From NCBI RefSeq assembly GCF_000813845.1, contig NZ_JWTB01000007.1, positions 62,001 through 126,000 of the forward strand: a stretch of 64,000 nt of DNA, read 5' to 3'. The first letter of the stretch is position 1, and each line of letters begins with the position of its first letter. Position numbers and translations under genes: made by a program. Origin of the DNA: Pseudarthrobacter phenanthrenivorans (GTDB taxonomy: Bacteria > Actinomycetota > Actinomycetes > Actinomycetales > Micrococcaceae). The notes under the pieces are model-generated. The model did no database searches. It saw only the letters and a list, made by a program, of their open reading frames with translations, and was not told the origin of the DNA. Below are positions 8,026-16,357 of this stretch, piece after piece.

Positions 8026-8643
8026 GTGAAGCTGCGCCTTTTTCCCCAGGAGCCCGCCGGGCTGAACCTGCTCTCGCAGATGGCACACCAGATCGTGCTG
8101 GCCAGTGCCACCCTGGCCGAGATCCTTGGCGTACCGGCGGACGGCCACGCCAAGCTCGTGGAGGACATGCACAACATCGATGCGAAATCCGCAGAGCTGC
8201 ATTTTGCCCTGCTGACCCATATGCGCACCAGCTTTGTGAACCCCCTCCCCCGGGAGGACATGTACGCCCTGTCCCGGTACCTCAACGAGGCCATGGAGAA
8301 GATGGACGCCGCCGCGGAACTGGTGGCGCTCTACAAGCTGGACCGCCTGCCCAAGCGTGCCGCGGACCAGCTGGAGATCATCAGCCGGCAGGCCGACCTG
8401 ACCGTGGACGCCATGCGCCGGTTGAACAACCTGGACGACCTCGAGGACTACTGGATCGAAATCCTCCGCCTGGCCAAGCGGGCCGAGCGGACCCACCGGG
8501 TCTGGGTGGCGGACATGATCGCCGACATGAAGTGGGCCCAGTACTCCCGCAACCGGGACATCGCCAACCAGCTGGTGGAGGTCACCAAGGACATGCGGCG
8601 GGTGGCCACCCAGGTAGGCAGCATCATCGTCAAGGAGTCCTGA
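8026..8643 (+). CDS. DUF47/PhoU-like regulator of the PiT phosphate transporter
   Basis: This 205-residue all-helical protein of the DUF47 (PhoU-like, TIGR00153-type) family starts MKLRLFPQEP. It carries conserved acidic/His positions such as DMHNIDAKSAELH and TVDAMRRLNN, used for metal binding in PhoU folds. Members pair with PiT transporters and modulate phosphate flux. The gene is followed directly by the PiT gene (stop and next GTG two bases apart), so they are one operon. The start is a GTG. Confidence 0.9.
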   Translation: MKLRLFPQEPAGLNLLSQMAHQIVLASATLAEILGVPADGHAKLVEDMHNIDAKSAELHFALLTHMRTSFVNPLPREDMYALSRYLNEAMEKMDAAAELVALYKLDRLPKRAADQLEIISRQADLTVDAMRRLNNLDDLEDYWIEILRLAKRAERTHRVWVADMIADMKWAQYSRNRDIANQLVEVTKDMRRVATQVGSIIVKES

Positions 8644-8644
8644 G

Positions 8645-9655
8645 GTGGCGCCAGCCATCTTCACCGCGGTGGTCCTGCTGGCTGCGGGATTCGCGTTCCT
8701 CAACGGCTTCCGTGACGCGTCCACCTCGGTTGCCCTTGCCGTGCGAAACAGGGCCCTCACCCCCAGCGTGGGCGTGCTCCTGGCCGCGTTCTTCAACTTT
8801 GTGGGCGCCCTTTTGAGCGCCTCCCTCGCGGTGGCGGCCAGCCAAAGCTGGATTAACCTCCCGCACGGCACCGACGGCCTCAACATCCTCGTTGCCGGAC
8901 TGGCCAGCGCCTGTGCCTGGGGCCTGCTCATGTGGCGCCGCGGCATCCCCGCCTCGTCCACCCACGCCCTCGTGGGCGGCCTTGCCGGCGCGGGCCTGGC
9001 AAGCCTGGCCGTCGGAGGCCCGGGCGTCGCCGGGGTGGACCAGTCGCTCCTGTTCCAGGTGGTGCTGCCCCTGGTGCTGTCCCCGCTGGTGGCCTACAGC
9101 GGCTCCTTCCTCCTGGTGTATCCGGCAACCTGGGTGGCCCGCTACACCCAGCCCAACGTGGTGAACCAGCGGTTCCGCCGGGGCCAGGCCGTGGCCGCCG
9201 GGGCAGTCGCCTTCGGCCACGGCCTGCAGGATGGACAGCGCGTCAGCGCCGTCCTGTTGCTGGCACTGTTGGCGGCAGGCTATTCCGACGGCGGGATCCC
9301 CGTTTGGGTGGCCGCGCTGTCCGCCGTGATGATGACGGCCGGCACGCTTTTTGGCGGCTGGCGGATTTCGCACACCATCGGCTACAAGATCACCCGGATC
9401 GATCCCCTGCGCGGGTCCGTGGCCCAGACCTTCAGCGCGCTGATGCTTTTTGTCGGCGCCATTGCCCTGCATTGGCCGCTCTCCACCACCCATACCGTGA
9501 CCGCCGGGGCGCTGGGCGCGGGGGAAAACCAGCATTTTTCCGTGACCAACCGGAAGCTGGTCATCCGGATCCTGTGGTTCTGGGCCCTGACTCCCCTGGC
9601 CACGTGCGCCCTGGCCTTCGTGCTGGCGCTGGCATTGTCCCCCATCCCCGGATAA
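8645..9655 (+). CDS. Low-affinity inorganic phosphate transporter, PiT family
   Basis: The 336-residue membrane protein has about ten hydrophobic segments and both PiT repeats. The N-terminal half has FLNGFRDASTSVALAVRNRALTP and the C-terminal half FGHGLQDGQR and HWPLSTTHTVTAGALGAG; these are the internally duplicated signature loops. PiT proteins import metal-phosphate with protons and are usually constitutive. The GTG start is coupled to the DUF47 gene. It complements the high-affinity pst system encoded 1.1 kb downstream on the other strand. Confidence 0.93.
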   Translation: MAPAIFTAVVLLAAGFAFLNGFRDASTSVALAVRNRALTPSVGVLLAAFFNFVGALLSASLAVAASQSWINLPHGTDGLNILVAGLASACAWGLLMWRRGIPASSTHALVGGLAGAGLASLAVGGPGVAGVDQSLLFQVVLPLVLSPLVAYSGSFLLVYPATWVARYTQPNVVNQRFRRGQAVAAGAVAFGHGLQDGQRVSAVLLLALLAAGYSDGGIPVWVAALSAVMMTAGTLFGGWRISHTIGYKITRIDPLRGSVAQTFSALMLFVGAIALHWPLSTTHTVTAGALGAGENQHFSVTNRKLVIRILWFWALTPLATCALAFVLALALSPIPG

Positions 9656-9684
9656 CGCGCGGCTGCGCCGTCCAGCTCCAACCC

Positions 9685-9714
9685 TGTACAGCTCCGGTAA
9701 CGGTGACGTAGATT
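9685..9714 (+). promoter_or_regulatory. Candidate promoter upstream of the zinc-ribbon-like gene
   Basis: TGTACA (9685-9690) and TAGATT (9709-9714) are separated by 18 bases, a reasonable sigma-A-type promoter. It would give a leader of ~115 bases before the ATG at 9837. Confidence 0.4.
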
Positions 9715-9836
9715 CAAAGTGCGCCCCCGGACACTGATGCCGGGGATGGGCCGTCCCAGCCGGGTGCAGGGCCGTGGACGGGCGCCGCTGCAGCAACACG
9801 GCGGCCCGGATGCACAACGCGGAAAAGCCAGGCATC

Positions 9837-10244
9837 ATGTCTCTCCCGTATTCCCGCGGCCCGCTGCCACAGCCCCGGCAGCTCCAGTGCGAGGCCTGCG
9901 GAACCGAAACGCAGCTCACCGTTCATGCCATTACGGCCATTGGTGCCGCGGGCGGGGACCTGGTGACGGTCTCCTACACCTGCAACGACTGCAGCCGCTT
10001 CCAGGAACACACCGCCTATGCCACCGACGTCGCGGCTGCCCTGAGCCAGGTCCGCTGGATGGCCAAGGTGGTCCTCTTCGGGGACGACTACATCCACTGC
10101 GGTTTTCCCATGGAGGAGGCGGAATTCGAGGTGGAGCGGCTCTGCTACCGCAGCAGCACCACGGCAAGCGGCCTCAACGCCGTGTCCCTGCCCACCCGCG
10201 TCCTGCGCTGCCAGTGCGGGTTCCAGCTGGAAGTCCCGGAATAG
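9837..10244 (+). CDS. Hypothetical zinc-ribbon-like protein
   Basis: The 135-residue product has three Cys-pair motifs: CEAC near residue 20, CNDC near residue 53, and CQC close to the C terminus. These are consistent with bound zinc. No enzyme domain is recognised. An upstream in-frame ATG at 9810 would add nine residues; neither start has a strong ribosome-binding site. It stands alone between the PiT operon and a convergent small gene. Confidence 0.6.
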   Translation: MSLPYSRGPLPQPRQLQCEACGTETQLTVHAITAIGAAGGDLVTVSYTCNDCSRFQEHTAYATDVAAALSQVRWMAKVVLFGDDYIHCGFPMEEAEFEVERLCYRSSTTASGLNAVSLPTRVLRCQCGFQLEVPE

Positions 10245-10291
10245 GTCCGCCGCGCCGGGCCACGTGGCGGGCAACCCGGATCGGGGGCTGG

Positions 10292-10705
10292 CTAGAGCTG
10301 GGGAACCGCCGGAGCTGGCCCCGCTGCCAGGACGGCAGCCAGCTCGTCCGCCGTGAGGTTTGCTGCGGTGCAGAGCTCGTCCTCTGCCACCCCGCAGGCG
10401 GAGGCCTTGCGGACCGCCTGCCGCAGCGACTCCAGGGCGTTGTCCAGCTCCCACTGCATGCTTTCCAGGTGCGAACTGGTCCGCCAGACCTCCGAGAGCA
10501 CGTCGCCCTCGTCGTCCGCTCCGGTAACGGCCAGCGCGATGTGCGGTTCAAGCTCCGGGGTCAGCGGACCGGCGGCAAGGGGACCCGCCAGATCCGCAGC
10601 GGCGGCAAAGTCAGGCGCCACGGCAGCCGCCGACGGTGCCGGTCCGGTTCCGGGCAAGGAAACAGTAAGCTGGGGGCCCAGACCGCTGTTGGCCGTTTGC
10701 GTCAT
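10292..10705 (-). CDS. Hypothetical acidic protein under an operator-like palindrome
   Basis: The 137-residue product has an Ala/Pro-rich N-terminal half. The C-terminal ~75 residues are predicted helical (SEVWRTSSHLESMQWELDNALESLRQAVRKAS). No family is recognised. The start is supported by a strong AAAGGAG site, spaced correctly before the ATG. An AT-rich palindrome lies 27 bases upstream, so regulated expression is likely. Confidence 0.6.
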   Translation of the reverse strand: MTQTANSGLGPQLTVSLPGTGPAPSAAAVAPDFAAAADLAGPLAAGPLTPELEPHIALAVTGADDEGDVLSEVWRTSSHLESMQWELDNALESLRQAVRKASACGVAEDELCTAANLTADELAAVLAAGPAPAVPQL

Positions 10706-10731
10706 TGCCGAACTCCTTTAGTTGGCTTACT

Positions 10732-10753
10732 ACTAGACATAAAAGTATCTAGT
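10732..10753 (-). promoter_or_regulatory. Palindromic operator candidate (ACTAGA-N10-TCTAGT)
   Basis: Perfect 6-base arms ACTAGA and TCTAGT are separated by 10 bases (22 bp, about two helical turns). The block is unusually AT-rich for this genome and lies just upstream of the start of the 137-residue hypothetical gene. The geometry suits a dimeric repressor such as a MarR-type protein. The regulator is not identifiable here. Confidence 0.5.
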
Positions 10754-10797
10754 TGAGCGTACTAAATGATCGGGTGCACCGCCAACGGACCTGCTGC

Positions 10798-11577
10798 TTA
10801 TCCAAAACGGCCTGAGACGTAGTCCTCGGTGGCCTTCTGGACCGGGTTGCTGAAGATCGTGTGGGTGTTGCCGTACTCGATCAGCTTGCCCGGCTTGCCG
10901 GTGCCCGCGATGTTGAAGAACGCGGTCTTGTCGGACACGCGCGCGGCCTGCTGCATGTTGTGGGTCACGATCACCACGGTGTACTGGTCCTTGAGCTCAT
11001 TGATGAGGTCCTCAATGGCAAGGGTGGAGATGGGGTCCAGTGCGGAGCACGGCTCGTCCATGAGAATCACCTGCGGCTCCACGGCGATGGCCCGGGCAAT
11101 GCAGAGGCGCTGCTGCTGGCCGCCGGAGAGGCCGGAGCCAGGCTTCTCCAGCCGGTCCTTGACCTCGTTCCACAGGTTGGCGCCCTTGAGCGAACGTTCC
11201 ACCAGCACGTCTGCCTCGCCCTTGGAGATCTTCTTGTTGTTCAGCTTGACCCCGGCCAGGACGTTGTCGCGGATGGACATCGTGGGGAACGGGTTGGGCC
11301 GCTGGAACACCATGCCGATCTGCGAGCGGACCGTCACCGGGTCCACGCCTGCGCCGTAGAGGTTGTCGCCGTCCAGCAGGACTTCGCCCTCGACCCTCGC
11401 TCCGGGGATGACCTCGTGCATGCGGTTCAGGGTGCGGAGGAAGGTGGACTTTCCGCAGCCGGAGGGGCCAATGAACGCGGTGACGGACTTGGCCTCGATG
11501 TTGATGCTGACGTCCTCCACGGCGAGGAAGTCGCCGTAGTACACGTTCAGGTCCTTGACGTCGATGCGCTTAGACAT
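10798..11577 (-). CDS. pstB: Phosphate ABC transporter ATP-binding protein PstB
   Basis: The 259-residue ABC ATPase has Walker [10 protein letters not shown] (~residue 38), signature LSGGQQQR (~residue 150), Walker B VILMDEP with the PstB-typical CSALDPIST, and the switch His in VTHNMQQA. It energises high-affinity phosphate import as the cytoplasmic dimer under PstA/PstC. It is the last gene of pstS-pstC-pstA-pstB. No phoU follows. Confidence 0.97.
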   Translation of the reverse strand: MSKRIDVKDLNVYYGDFLAVEDVSINIEAKSVTAFIGPSGCGKSTFLRTLNRMHEVIPGARVEGEVLLDGDNLYGAGVDPVTVRSQIGMVFQRPNPFPTMSIRDNVLAGVKLNNKKISKGEADVLVERSLKGANLWNEVKDRLEKPGSGLSGGQQQRLCIARAIAVEPQVILMDEPCSALDPISTLAIEDLINELKDQYTVVIVTHNMQQAARVSDKTAFFNIAGTGKPGKLIEYGNTHTIFSNPVQKATEDYVSGRFG

Positions 11578-11642
11578 GGTGTTCCTTCACTTGCTGTGTG
11601 TGGGTTGAAGTCTGTGGATGCGGCGGGCGAACCGCCGGCCGG

Positions 11643-12755
11643 TCAACGGCCTGTCTTGGGGGCGAAGATCCGTGCGACCAGGCGTGCCACCAGGTTCAGG
11701 ACCATGACCAGGATGATCAGCACCAGCGCCGCTCCCCAGGCCCGCTGCGAGGAGGGGTCCGGGTTTGAGGGCGAGGTGGGGTTGAGGATCTGCGTGTAGA
11801 TGAACGTGGGCAGCGATGCCATCCAGCCGCCGAACACATTGGAGTTGATGCTGGTGGCAAAGCCGGCGGTGACCAGGATGGGCGCCGTCTCGCCGATGAC
11901 CCGGGCGATGGCAAGGGTGACGCCGGACGCGATGCCGGAAATCGCCGTCGGAATCACCACCTTGAGGATGGTGCGCCACTTGCGCACGCCCAGGGCGTAC
12001 GCCGCTTCGCGGAGTTCATTGGGCACGATCTTCAGCATTTCCTCGCTGGAGCGCACCACCACCGGGATCATCAGGACCGACAGTGCGACGGCGGCCACGG
12101 CGCCGGTCTTGGTCCCCGGCCCCGCCACCACGAAGAAGAACGCGGCGGCGAACAGGCCGGCCACGATGGAGGGGATGCCGGTCATGACGTCCACGAAGAA
12201 CGTGATGGCCTTGGCCAGGCGTCCGTCCTGCCCGTACTCCACCAGGTAGATGGCCGTGAGCAGCCCCACGGGAACGGAAATCACAGTGGCCAGCAGCGTG
12301 ATCTGCACGGTGCCGAGGATCGCGTGGTAAATGCCGCCCATCACCGGGCCGCCGCTTTCCACGGCCTTGTTGTCGAAGGCACCGGTCACGCCGTTCATGG
12401 AGGTGGTGAGGAATCCGGGGTCGATGAGGCCGGGAATGCCGTTGACCAGCACGGTCCAGATCACCGAAACCAGGGGCAGCAGCGCCACCAGGAAGGAACC
12501 AACCACCAGGCAGGTGGCCAGTTTGTCCTTGGCCTTGCGCGAGCCCTCCACCGCGCCGCTCCAGGAGACCAGGCCGGCCGCGAACAGGATCGCGGAGACC
12601 ACGCCCCAGCCGAACGGGTTGAAGCCGGCCAGGGCCATGATGGCGGCGCCGACGATCAGGGCGGCACCGAGCACGGCATACGGTGCGTACTTGGGCAGCT
12701 GGCCCTTGGTGAGCGCCGACCGCTTGCTGCGGACGGGGGTGAGCGTGGAGGTCAT
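11643..12755 (-). CDS. pstA: Phosphate ABC transporter permease PstA
   Basis: The 370-residue membrane protein is longer than typical PstA (~280-300) because of an N-terminal extension of ~90 residues with two extra hydrophobic segments. The transport domain carries the binding-protein-dependent permease loop (REAAYALGVRKWRTILKVVIPTAISGI), which couples to PstB. The ATG abuts the PstC stop codon directly, so translation is coupled. Confidence 0.95.
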   Translation of the reverse strand: MTSTLTPVRSKRSALTKGQLPKYAPYAVLGAALIVGAAIMALAGFNPFGWGVVSAILFAAGLVSWSGAVEGSRKAKDKLATCLVVGSFLVALLPLVSVIWTVLVNGIPGLIDPGFLTTSMNGVTGAFDNKAVESGGPVMGGIYHAILGTVQITLLATVISVPVGLLTAIYLVEYGQDGRLAKAITFFVDVMTGIPSIVAGLFAAAFFFVVAGPGTKTGAVAAVALSVLMIPVVVRSSEEMLKIVPNELREAAYALGVRKWRTILKVVIPTAISGIASGVTLAIARVIGETAPILVTAGFATSINSNVFGGWMASLPTFIYTQILNPTSPSNPDPSSQRAWGAALVLIILVMVLNLVARLVARIFAPKTGR

Positions 12756-13688
12756 TTAGTTGGCTCCCGAGAATTCCTTGTGCCGGGTAATGACCCAGCG
12801 GGCGATCATGTTCACGGCCAGGGTGATGATGAACAGCACCAGGCCGGCGGCGATCAGGGTGCTGACCTTGAGGCCGCTGGCTTCCGGGAAGTTCAAGGCA
12901 ATCTCGGCAGCGATGGTCTGGTTTCCGGACTGGATCAGGCTGGCGGTGAGGGCGCCGGAGGAGAGTACCAGGGCAACGGCCATGGTCTCGCCCAGGGCGC
13001 GGCCCAGGCCCAGCATGACGGCGCTGATGATGCCCGGACGGGCGAAGGGCAGCACTGCCATCTTGATCATTTCCCAGCGCGTGGCGCCCAGCGCCAGCGC
13101 CGCCTCCTCATGCAGCTTGGGGGTCTGCAGGAAGATCTCGCGGGACAGCGAGGTGATGATCGGCAGGACCATGACCGCCAGGACAATGCCGGCAGTGAGG
13201 ATGGTCTTGCCGGTGCTGGAGGCCGGTCCCTGGAAGATGGGGAGCCAGCCCATGTTTGCCGCAAGCCAGCCATAGGCCGGGGCGATTTCCTTGGCCAGGA
13301 AGGCAGCACCCCAGGCCCCGTAGACCACGGATGGGATGGCGGCGAGGAGGTCCACCACGTAGCCCAGCCCGGAAGCCAGCCGGCGGGGTGCAAAGTGGGA
13401 GATGAACAGTGCCACGCCGATGGCGACGGGTGTGGCGATCACCAGCGCGATGACGGCGGCGATCAGGGTGCCGATCACGATGGGCCAGATGTAGGCGAAA
13501 AAGCCCTGGCCGCCCTGGATCTTGTCGGCGGGTGCGGTCAGCGCGGGAACTGCCTGGACCACCAGGAAAAGTGCGACGCCGAAGAGGACGGCGAGGATCA
13601 GGCAGCCGGCTGCCAGCGTGGCGCCGGAAAAGACTTTGTCCCCGGCGCGTCCGGCGCCCTGGGTACTGGTCAGGGTGGTGGCGGTCAT
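12756..13688 (-). CDS. pstC: Phosphate ABC transporter permease PstC
   Basis: The 310-residue inner-membrane permease has ~6-7 membrane segments. The coupling loop is EEAALALGATRWEMIKMAVLPFARPGI, and the PstC-typical YVVDLLAAIPSVVYGAWG is present. The start MTATTLTS is preferred over a longer frame that begins within the intergenic hairpin region. It forms the phosphate channel with PstA. Confidence 0.96.
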   Translation of the reverse strand: MTATTLTSTQGAGRAGDKVFSGATLAAGCLILAVLFGVALFLVVQAVPALTAPADKIQGGQGFFAYIWPIVIGTLIAAVIALVIATPVAIGVALFISHFAPRRLASGLGYVVDLLAAIPSVVYGAWGAAFLAKEIAPAYGWLAANMGWLPIFQGPASSTGKTILTAGIVLAVMVLPIITSLSREIFLQTPKLHEEAALALGATRWEMIKMAVLPFARPGIISAVMLGLGRALGETMAVALVLSSGALTASLIQSGNQTIAAEIALNFPEASGLKVSTLIAAGLVLFIITLAVNMIARWVITRHKEFSGAN

Positions 13689-13739
13689 TCGACGGCCCTT
13701 CGGTTCGTTGCGTGAAAGAGGAAGCGGGTGCAATGCCAA

Positions 13740-13772
13740 GTTCCCCGCGCTGCCTTCCGGCAGGCGGGGAAC
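13740..13772 (-). repeat. Strong intercistronic hairpin between pstS and pstC
   Basis: A 9-bp stem (GTTCCCCGC/GCGGGGAAC) continues across one bulged G into a 5-bp CTGCC/GGCAG stem with a four-base loop (GGAA, GNRA type, on the transcribed strand). There is no T-tract. Placed 18 bases after pstS, it would favour partial termination or protect pstS mRNA, giving more binding protein than permease. Confidence 0.65.
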
Positions 13773-13790
13773 CCGGTTTTGCGGCGTTGG

Positions 13791-14912
13791 CTAGGACTTG
13801 ACCTTGATCGAGTCGATGGCCTTGACGGCCTTGGCGGCCAGGTCGGAGGACAGCGGAGCGGACTTGGCCGAGTCTGCGGCAGCCTTCTGGCCCTCGTCGG
13901 AGACCACGTAGTGCTCGAAGGCCTTCACCAGGTCAACGGTCTCCTGCTTGTCGTAGGTGGTGCACAGGACGTGGAAGGACACCAGGACGATGGGGTAGGC
14001 CCCTGCGATGGTGGTGGTGCGGTCCAGCTTGATGGACAGGTCGTTGGCGGCGCGGCCTTCAACGGGCTTGCCGGCATCCACTGCCTTGGCTGCGGCGTCT
14101 GCGGAGATCTTGGTGAAGGAATCGCCCACCTTGATCTGCGCAACGCCCAGCTTGCCGCTCACCGCGGAGTCGTCAGCGTAGGTCACGGCGCCCGGGGTGT
14201 CGGTGACGGTCTTGACCACACCGGAGGTGCCCTTGGCGTTTTCGCCCTGCAGGCTGGCAGGCCAGATACCGGCAGCCTTGTCAGTCCAGACGCTGGGGGC
14301 TGCGGCAGCCAGGTAGTCGGTGAAGTTCTGGGTGGTGCCCGAGTCGTCGGAGCGGTTGACCGGGGTGACCTTCAGGTCGGGCAGCGATACGCCTGCATTC
14401 AGGGCCGCGATGGCGGGGTCGTTCCACTTGGCGATCTGGCCGCGGAAGATCTTTGCGACGGTGGTGGCGTCCAGTTTCAGGTCCGTCACGCCGGGGACGT
14501 TGAAGGCCACGGCGATCGGGGAGATGTAGACCGGGACGTTGATGGCGCCGTCGGGTCCGCAAACGGACTTGGAGGAGGCGTACTCGTCATCCTTCAGGTA
14601 GGCGTCCGAGCCGGCGAACTGGGCCGAGCCGTCCAGGATGGCCTTGCGGCCTGCGCCGGAACCGTCCGGGGAGTACTGCACGGTGGCGCCGGAGTTGGCG
14701 GAGGCGAAGTTGGTCTTCCATGCGTCCATGGCGGCGCCCTGGGCGGAAGAGCCGATGCCGGTCAGCGTGCCGGTGACCTTGGGGCCGGCGGCGGACTGGT
14801 TGCCGGCAGGAGCGGTGCCCGTGGCGTTGTCTGAACCGCAGGCGCTGAGCGCGAGTGCGCCGGCTGCGATGACAGCGATAGCCGCGTGGCGGCCGAAGCG
14901 GAGTGCCTTCAC
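13791..14912 (-). CDS. pstS: Phosphate-binding lipoprotein PstS
   Basis: The 373-residue substrate-binding protein has a lipoprotein signal (ALALSACGSDN, lipobox Cys ~residue 25). Phosphate-site segments include GIGSSAQGAAMDAW, YSPDGSGAGR, QFAGSDAYLK and NRSDDSGTTQNF. It captures phosphate outside the membrane and delivers it to PstCA. It is first in the operon, behind a promoter region with a possible PHO box. Confidence 0.96.
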   Translation of the reverse strand: MKALRFGRHAAIAVIAAGALALSACGSDNATGTAPAGNQSAAGPKVTGTLTGIGSSAQGAAMDAWKTNFASANSGATVQYSPDGSGAGRKAILDGSAQFAGSDAYLKDDEYASSKSVCGPDGAINVPVYISPIAVAFNVPGVTDLKLDATTVAKIFRGQIAKWNDPAIAALNAGVSLPDLKVTPVNRSDDSGTTQNFTDYLAAAAPSVWTDKAAGIWPASLQGENAKGTSGVVKTVTDTPGAVTYADDSAVSGKLGVAQIKVGDSFTKISADAAAKAVDAGKPVEGRAANDLSIKLDRTTTIAGAYPIVLVSFHVLCTTYDKQETVDLVKAFEHYVVSDEGQKAAADSAKSAPLSSDLAAKAVKAIDSIKVKS

Positions 14913-15000
14913 TTAGATGTACCCCTTCCAGGGTTATTCAGGTGCGGGGACAGGGCCGGAGAACCCTGCTGCGCGATGCGTACGGTGTGTACCTTCAAGT

Positions 15001-15044
15001 AAGTTATGGGCCGCAGGTAACGGGATGGGCTGTCCAAAGTGAAC
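15001..15044 (-). promoter_or_regulatory. pstS promoter with possible PHO box
   Basis: On the minus strand GTTCACTTTGG resembles the 11-base PhoP-box unit of actinobacteria (GTTCACC core). A second, poorer unit GTTACCTGCGG starts 23 bases further on. A TAACTT -10-like box follows at 15001-15006. The match is partial; regulation by phosphate starvation is expected for pstS but only weakly shown here. Confidence 0.4.
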
Positions 15045-15164
15045 GGAGGATTAACGACGGCGGGATATTGGCTGACATATGCCGGGTCACCATTGCGCGA
15101 ATCACAGATGCGGCCGTAGTGGCCTGTCCCGGACGCCCCACCGCCACTGAATAGACTTGAACCC

Positions 15165-16292
15165 ATGGCACTCGAAGCAGGACTCTCGGCAACCAGGCGG
15201 TTCCTGCGCAGCCGCGTCCGGACCGGTCTGATCCGGAGCCGCAACTCGTTTATCCCCGCCATCCAGATGACCGTCTGCGCGGTGGGCGCCTACGCCTTCG
15301 CGGAATATGTGCTGGGCCATTCCGGCCCGCTGTTTGCCGCCACCTCCTCCCTGATCGCACTCGGATTTTCCCGCGAGCCGCGGCTGCGGCGGGTGATGGA
15401 GGTGGGCCTGGGCTGCACCATCGGGATCGCCGTGGGTGACCTGCTCCTGCACTGGCTGGGCGGCGACATCTGGGTGGCCGCCGTCGTTCTTCTCTTCTCC
15501 ATCCTGCTGGCCCGGTTCCTGGACAGCGGAAACATCTTCACCACGCAGCTGGCGCTGCAGTCGCTGCTGGTGGTGCTGTTGCCGGCGCCGTCCGGCGGGC
15601 CGTTCACCCGGAGCATTGATGCGGTGGTGGGCGGCCTGTGCGCCCTGCTGGTGACCATCCTCGTGCCCAAGGATCCCCGCAGGGAGCCTCGACGGGACGT
15701 CCAGAAACTGCTGCACGAGCTGGCCGAGGTGCTGCGCGAATGCGCCGGGGCCCTGGTGAACAGCGACTCCACGCAGGCGTGGCACGCGCTTATCCGGGGC
15801 AGGAACTGCCAGCCCCTGGTGGATGCCATGCGCCAGTCGCTCCGTGCGTCCGGCGAAGTCGCCACGCTGGCGCCTGCCTACCGCCGGCACCGCGACGAAC
15901 TTGACCGGTTGAAGCAGTCGCTGGACTTCATCGACCTGGCGCTGAGGAACAGCCGTGTCTTCGCGCGGCGGCTGACCAGCGCCATCAATCACACCGCCCT
16001 TTCGGACGAGGCCACGGACAGCATCGCGGAGGTGCTCCAGGAGACCGCTGCCGCCATTGACGAACTGTCGCTGGGGCTCGCGGAAATGCACGACGGCGTC
16101 CGGCGCGCCCACCTGCGCACGGCCCGCCGGGACCTTAGTGAAATCGCGCTGCGGCTGCATCCGAAGCTGCTGCAGGTGCAGCGGCTGGAAGGTGAAACGG
16201 TGGTCATGCTGTTCCGGCCGCTGATGGTGGACCTGCTCGAGGCCACCGGCATGGACGCTGCCGAGGCACGGGACGTTCTGCCCGCGCTGTAG
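15165..16292 (+). CDS. FUSC-family (aromatic acid exporter-like) membrane protein
   Basis: The 375-residue protein has six hydrophobic segments in residues ~25-165 (FIPAIQMTVCAVGAYAFAEYV through GGLCALLVTILVPKD). A long helical cytoplasmic domain follows, possibly coiled-coil. This is the half-size FUSC/ArAE layout seen in proteins proposed to export aromatic acids. The substrate is unknown. The ATG lies seven bases after a TAGACT -10 box, indicating a leaderless mRNA divergent from pstS. Confidence 0.8.
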   Translation: MALEAGLSATRRFLRSRVRTGLIRSRNSFIPAIQMTVCAVGAYAFAEYVLGHSGPLFAATSSLIALGFSREPRLRRVMEVGLGCTIGIAVGDLLLHWLGGDIWVAAVVLLFSILLARFLDSGNIFTTQLALQSLLVVLLPAPSGGPFTRSIDAVVGGLCALLVTILVPKDPRREPRRDVQKLLHELAEVLRECAGALVNSDSTQAWHALIRGRNCQPLVDAMRQSLRASGEVATLAPAYRRHRDELDRLKQSLDFIDLALRNSRVFARRLTSAINHTALSDEATDSIAEVLQETAAAIDELSLGLAEMHDGVRRAHLRTARRDLSEIALRLHPKLLQVQRLEGETVVMLFRPLMVDLLEATGMDAAEARDVLPAL

Positions 16293-16357
16293 TCGGGATG
16301 GGCCGGGCCCAGCGCGGGGTGGGCCCGATGTCGGTGCCCGCCACTAGGGTTGAACGC

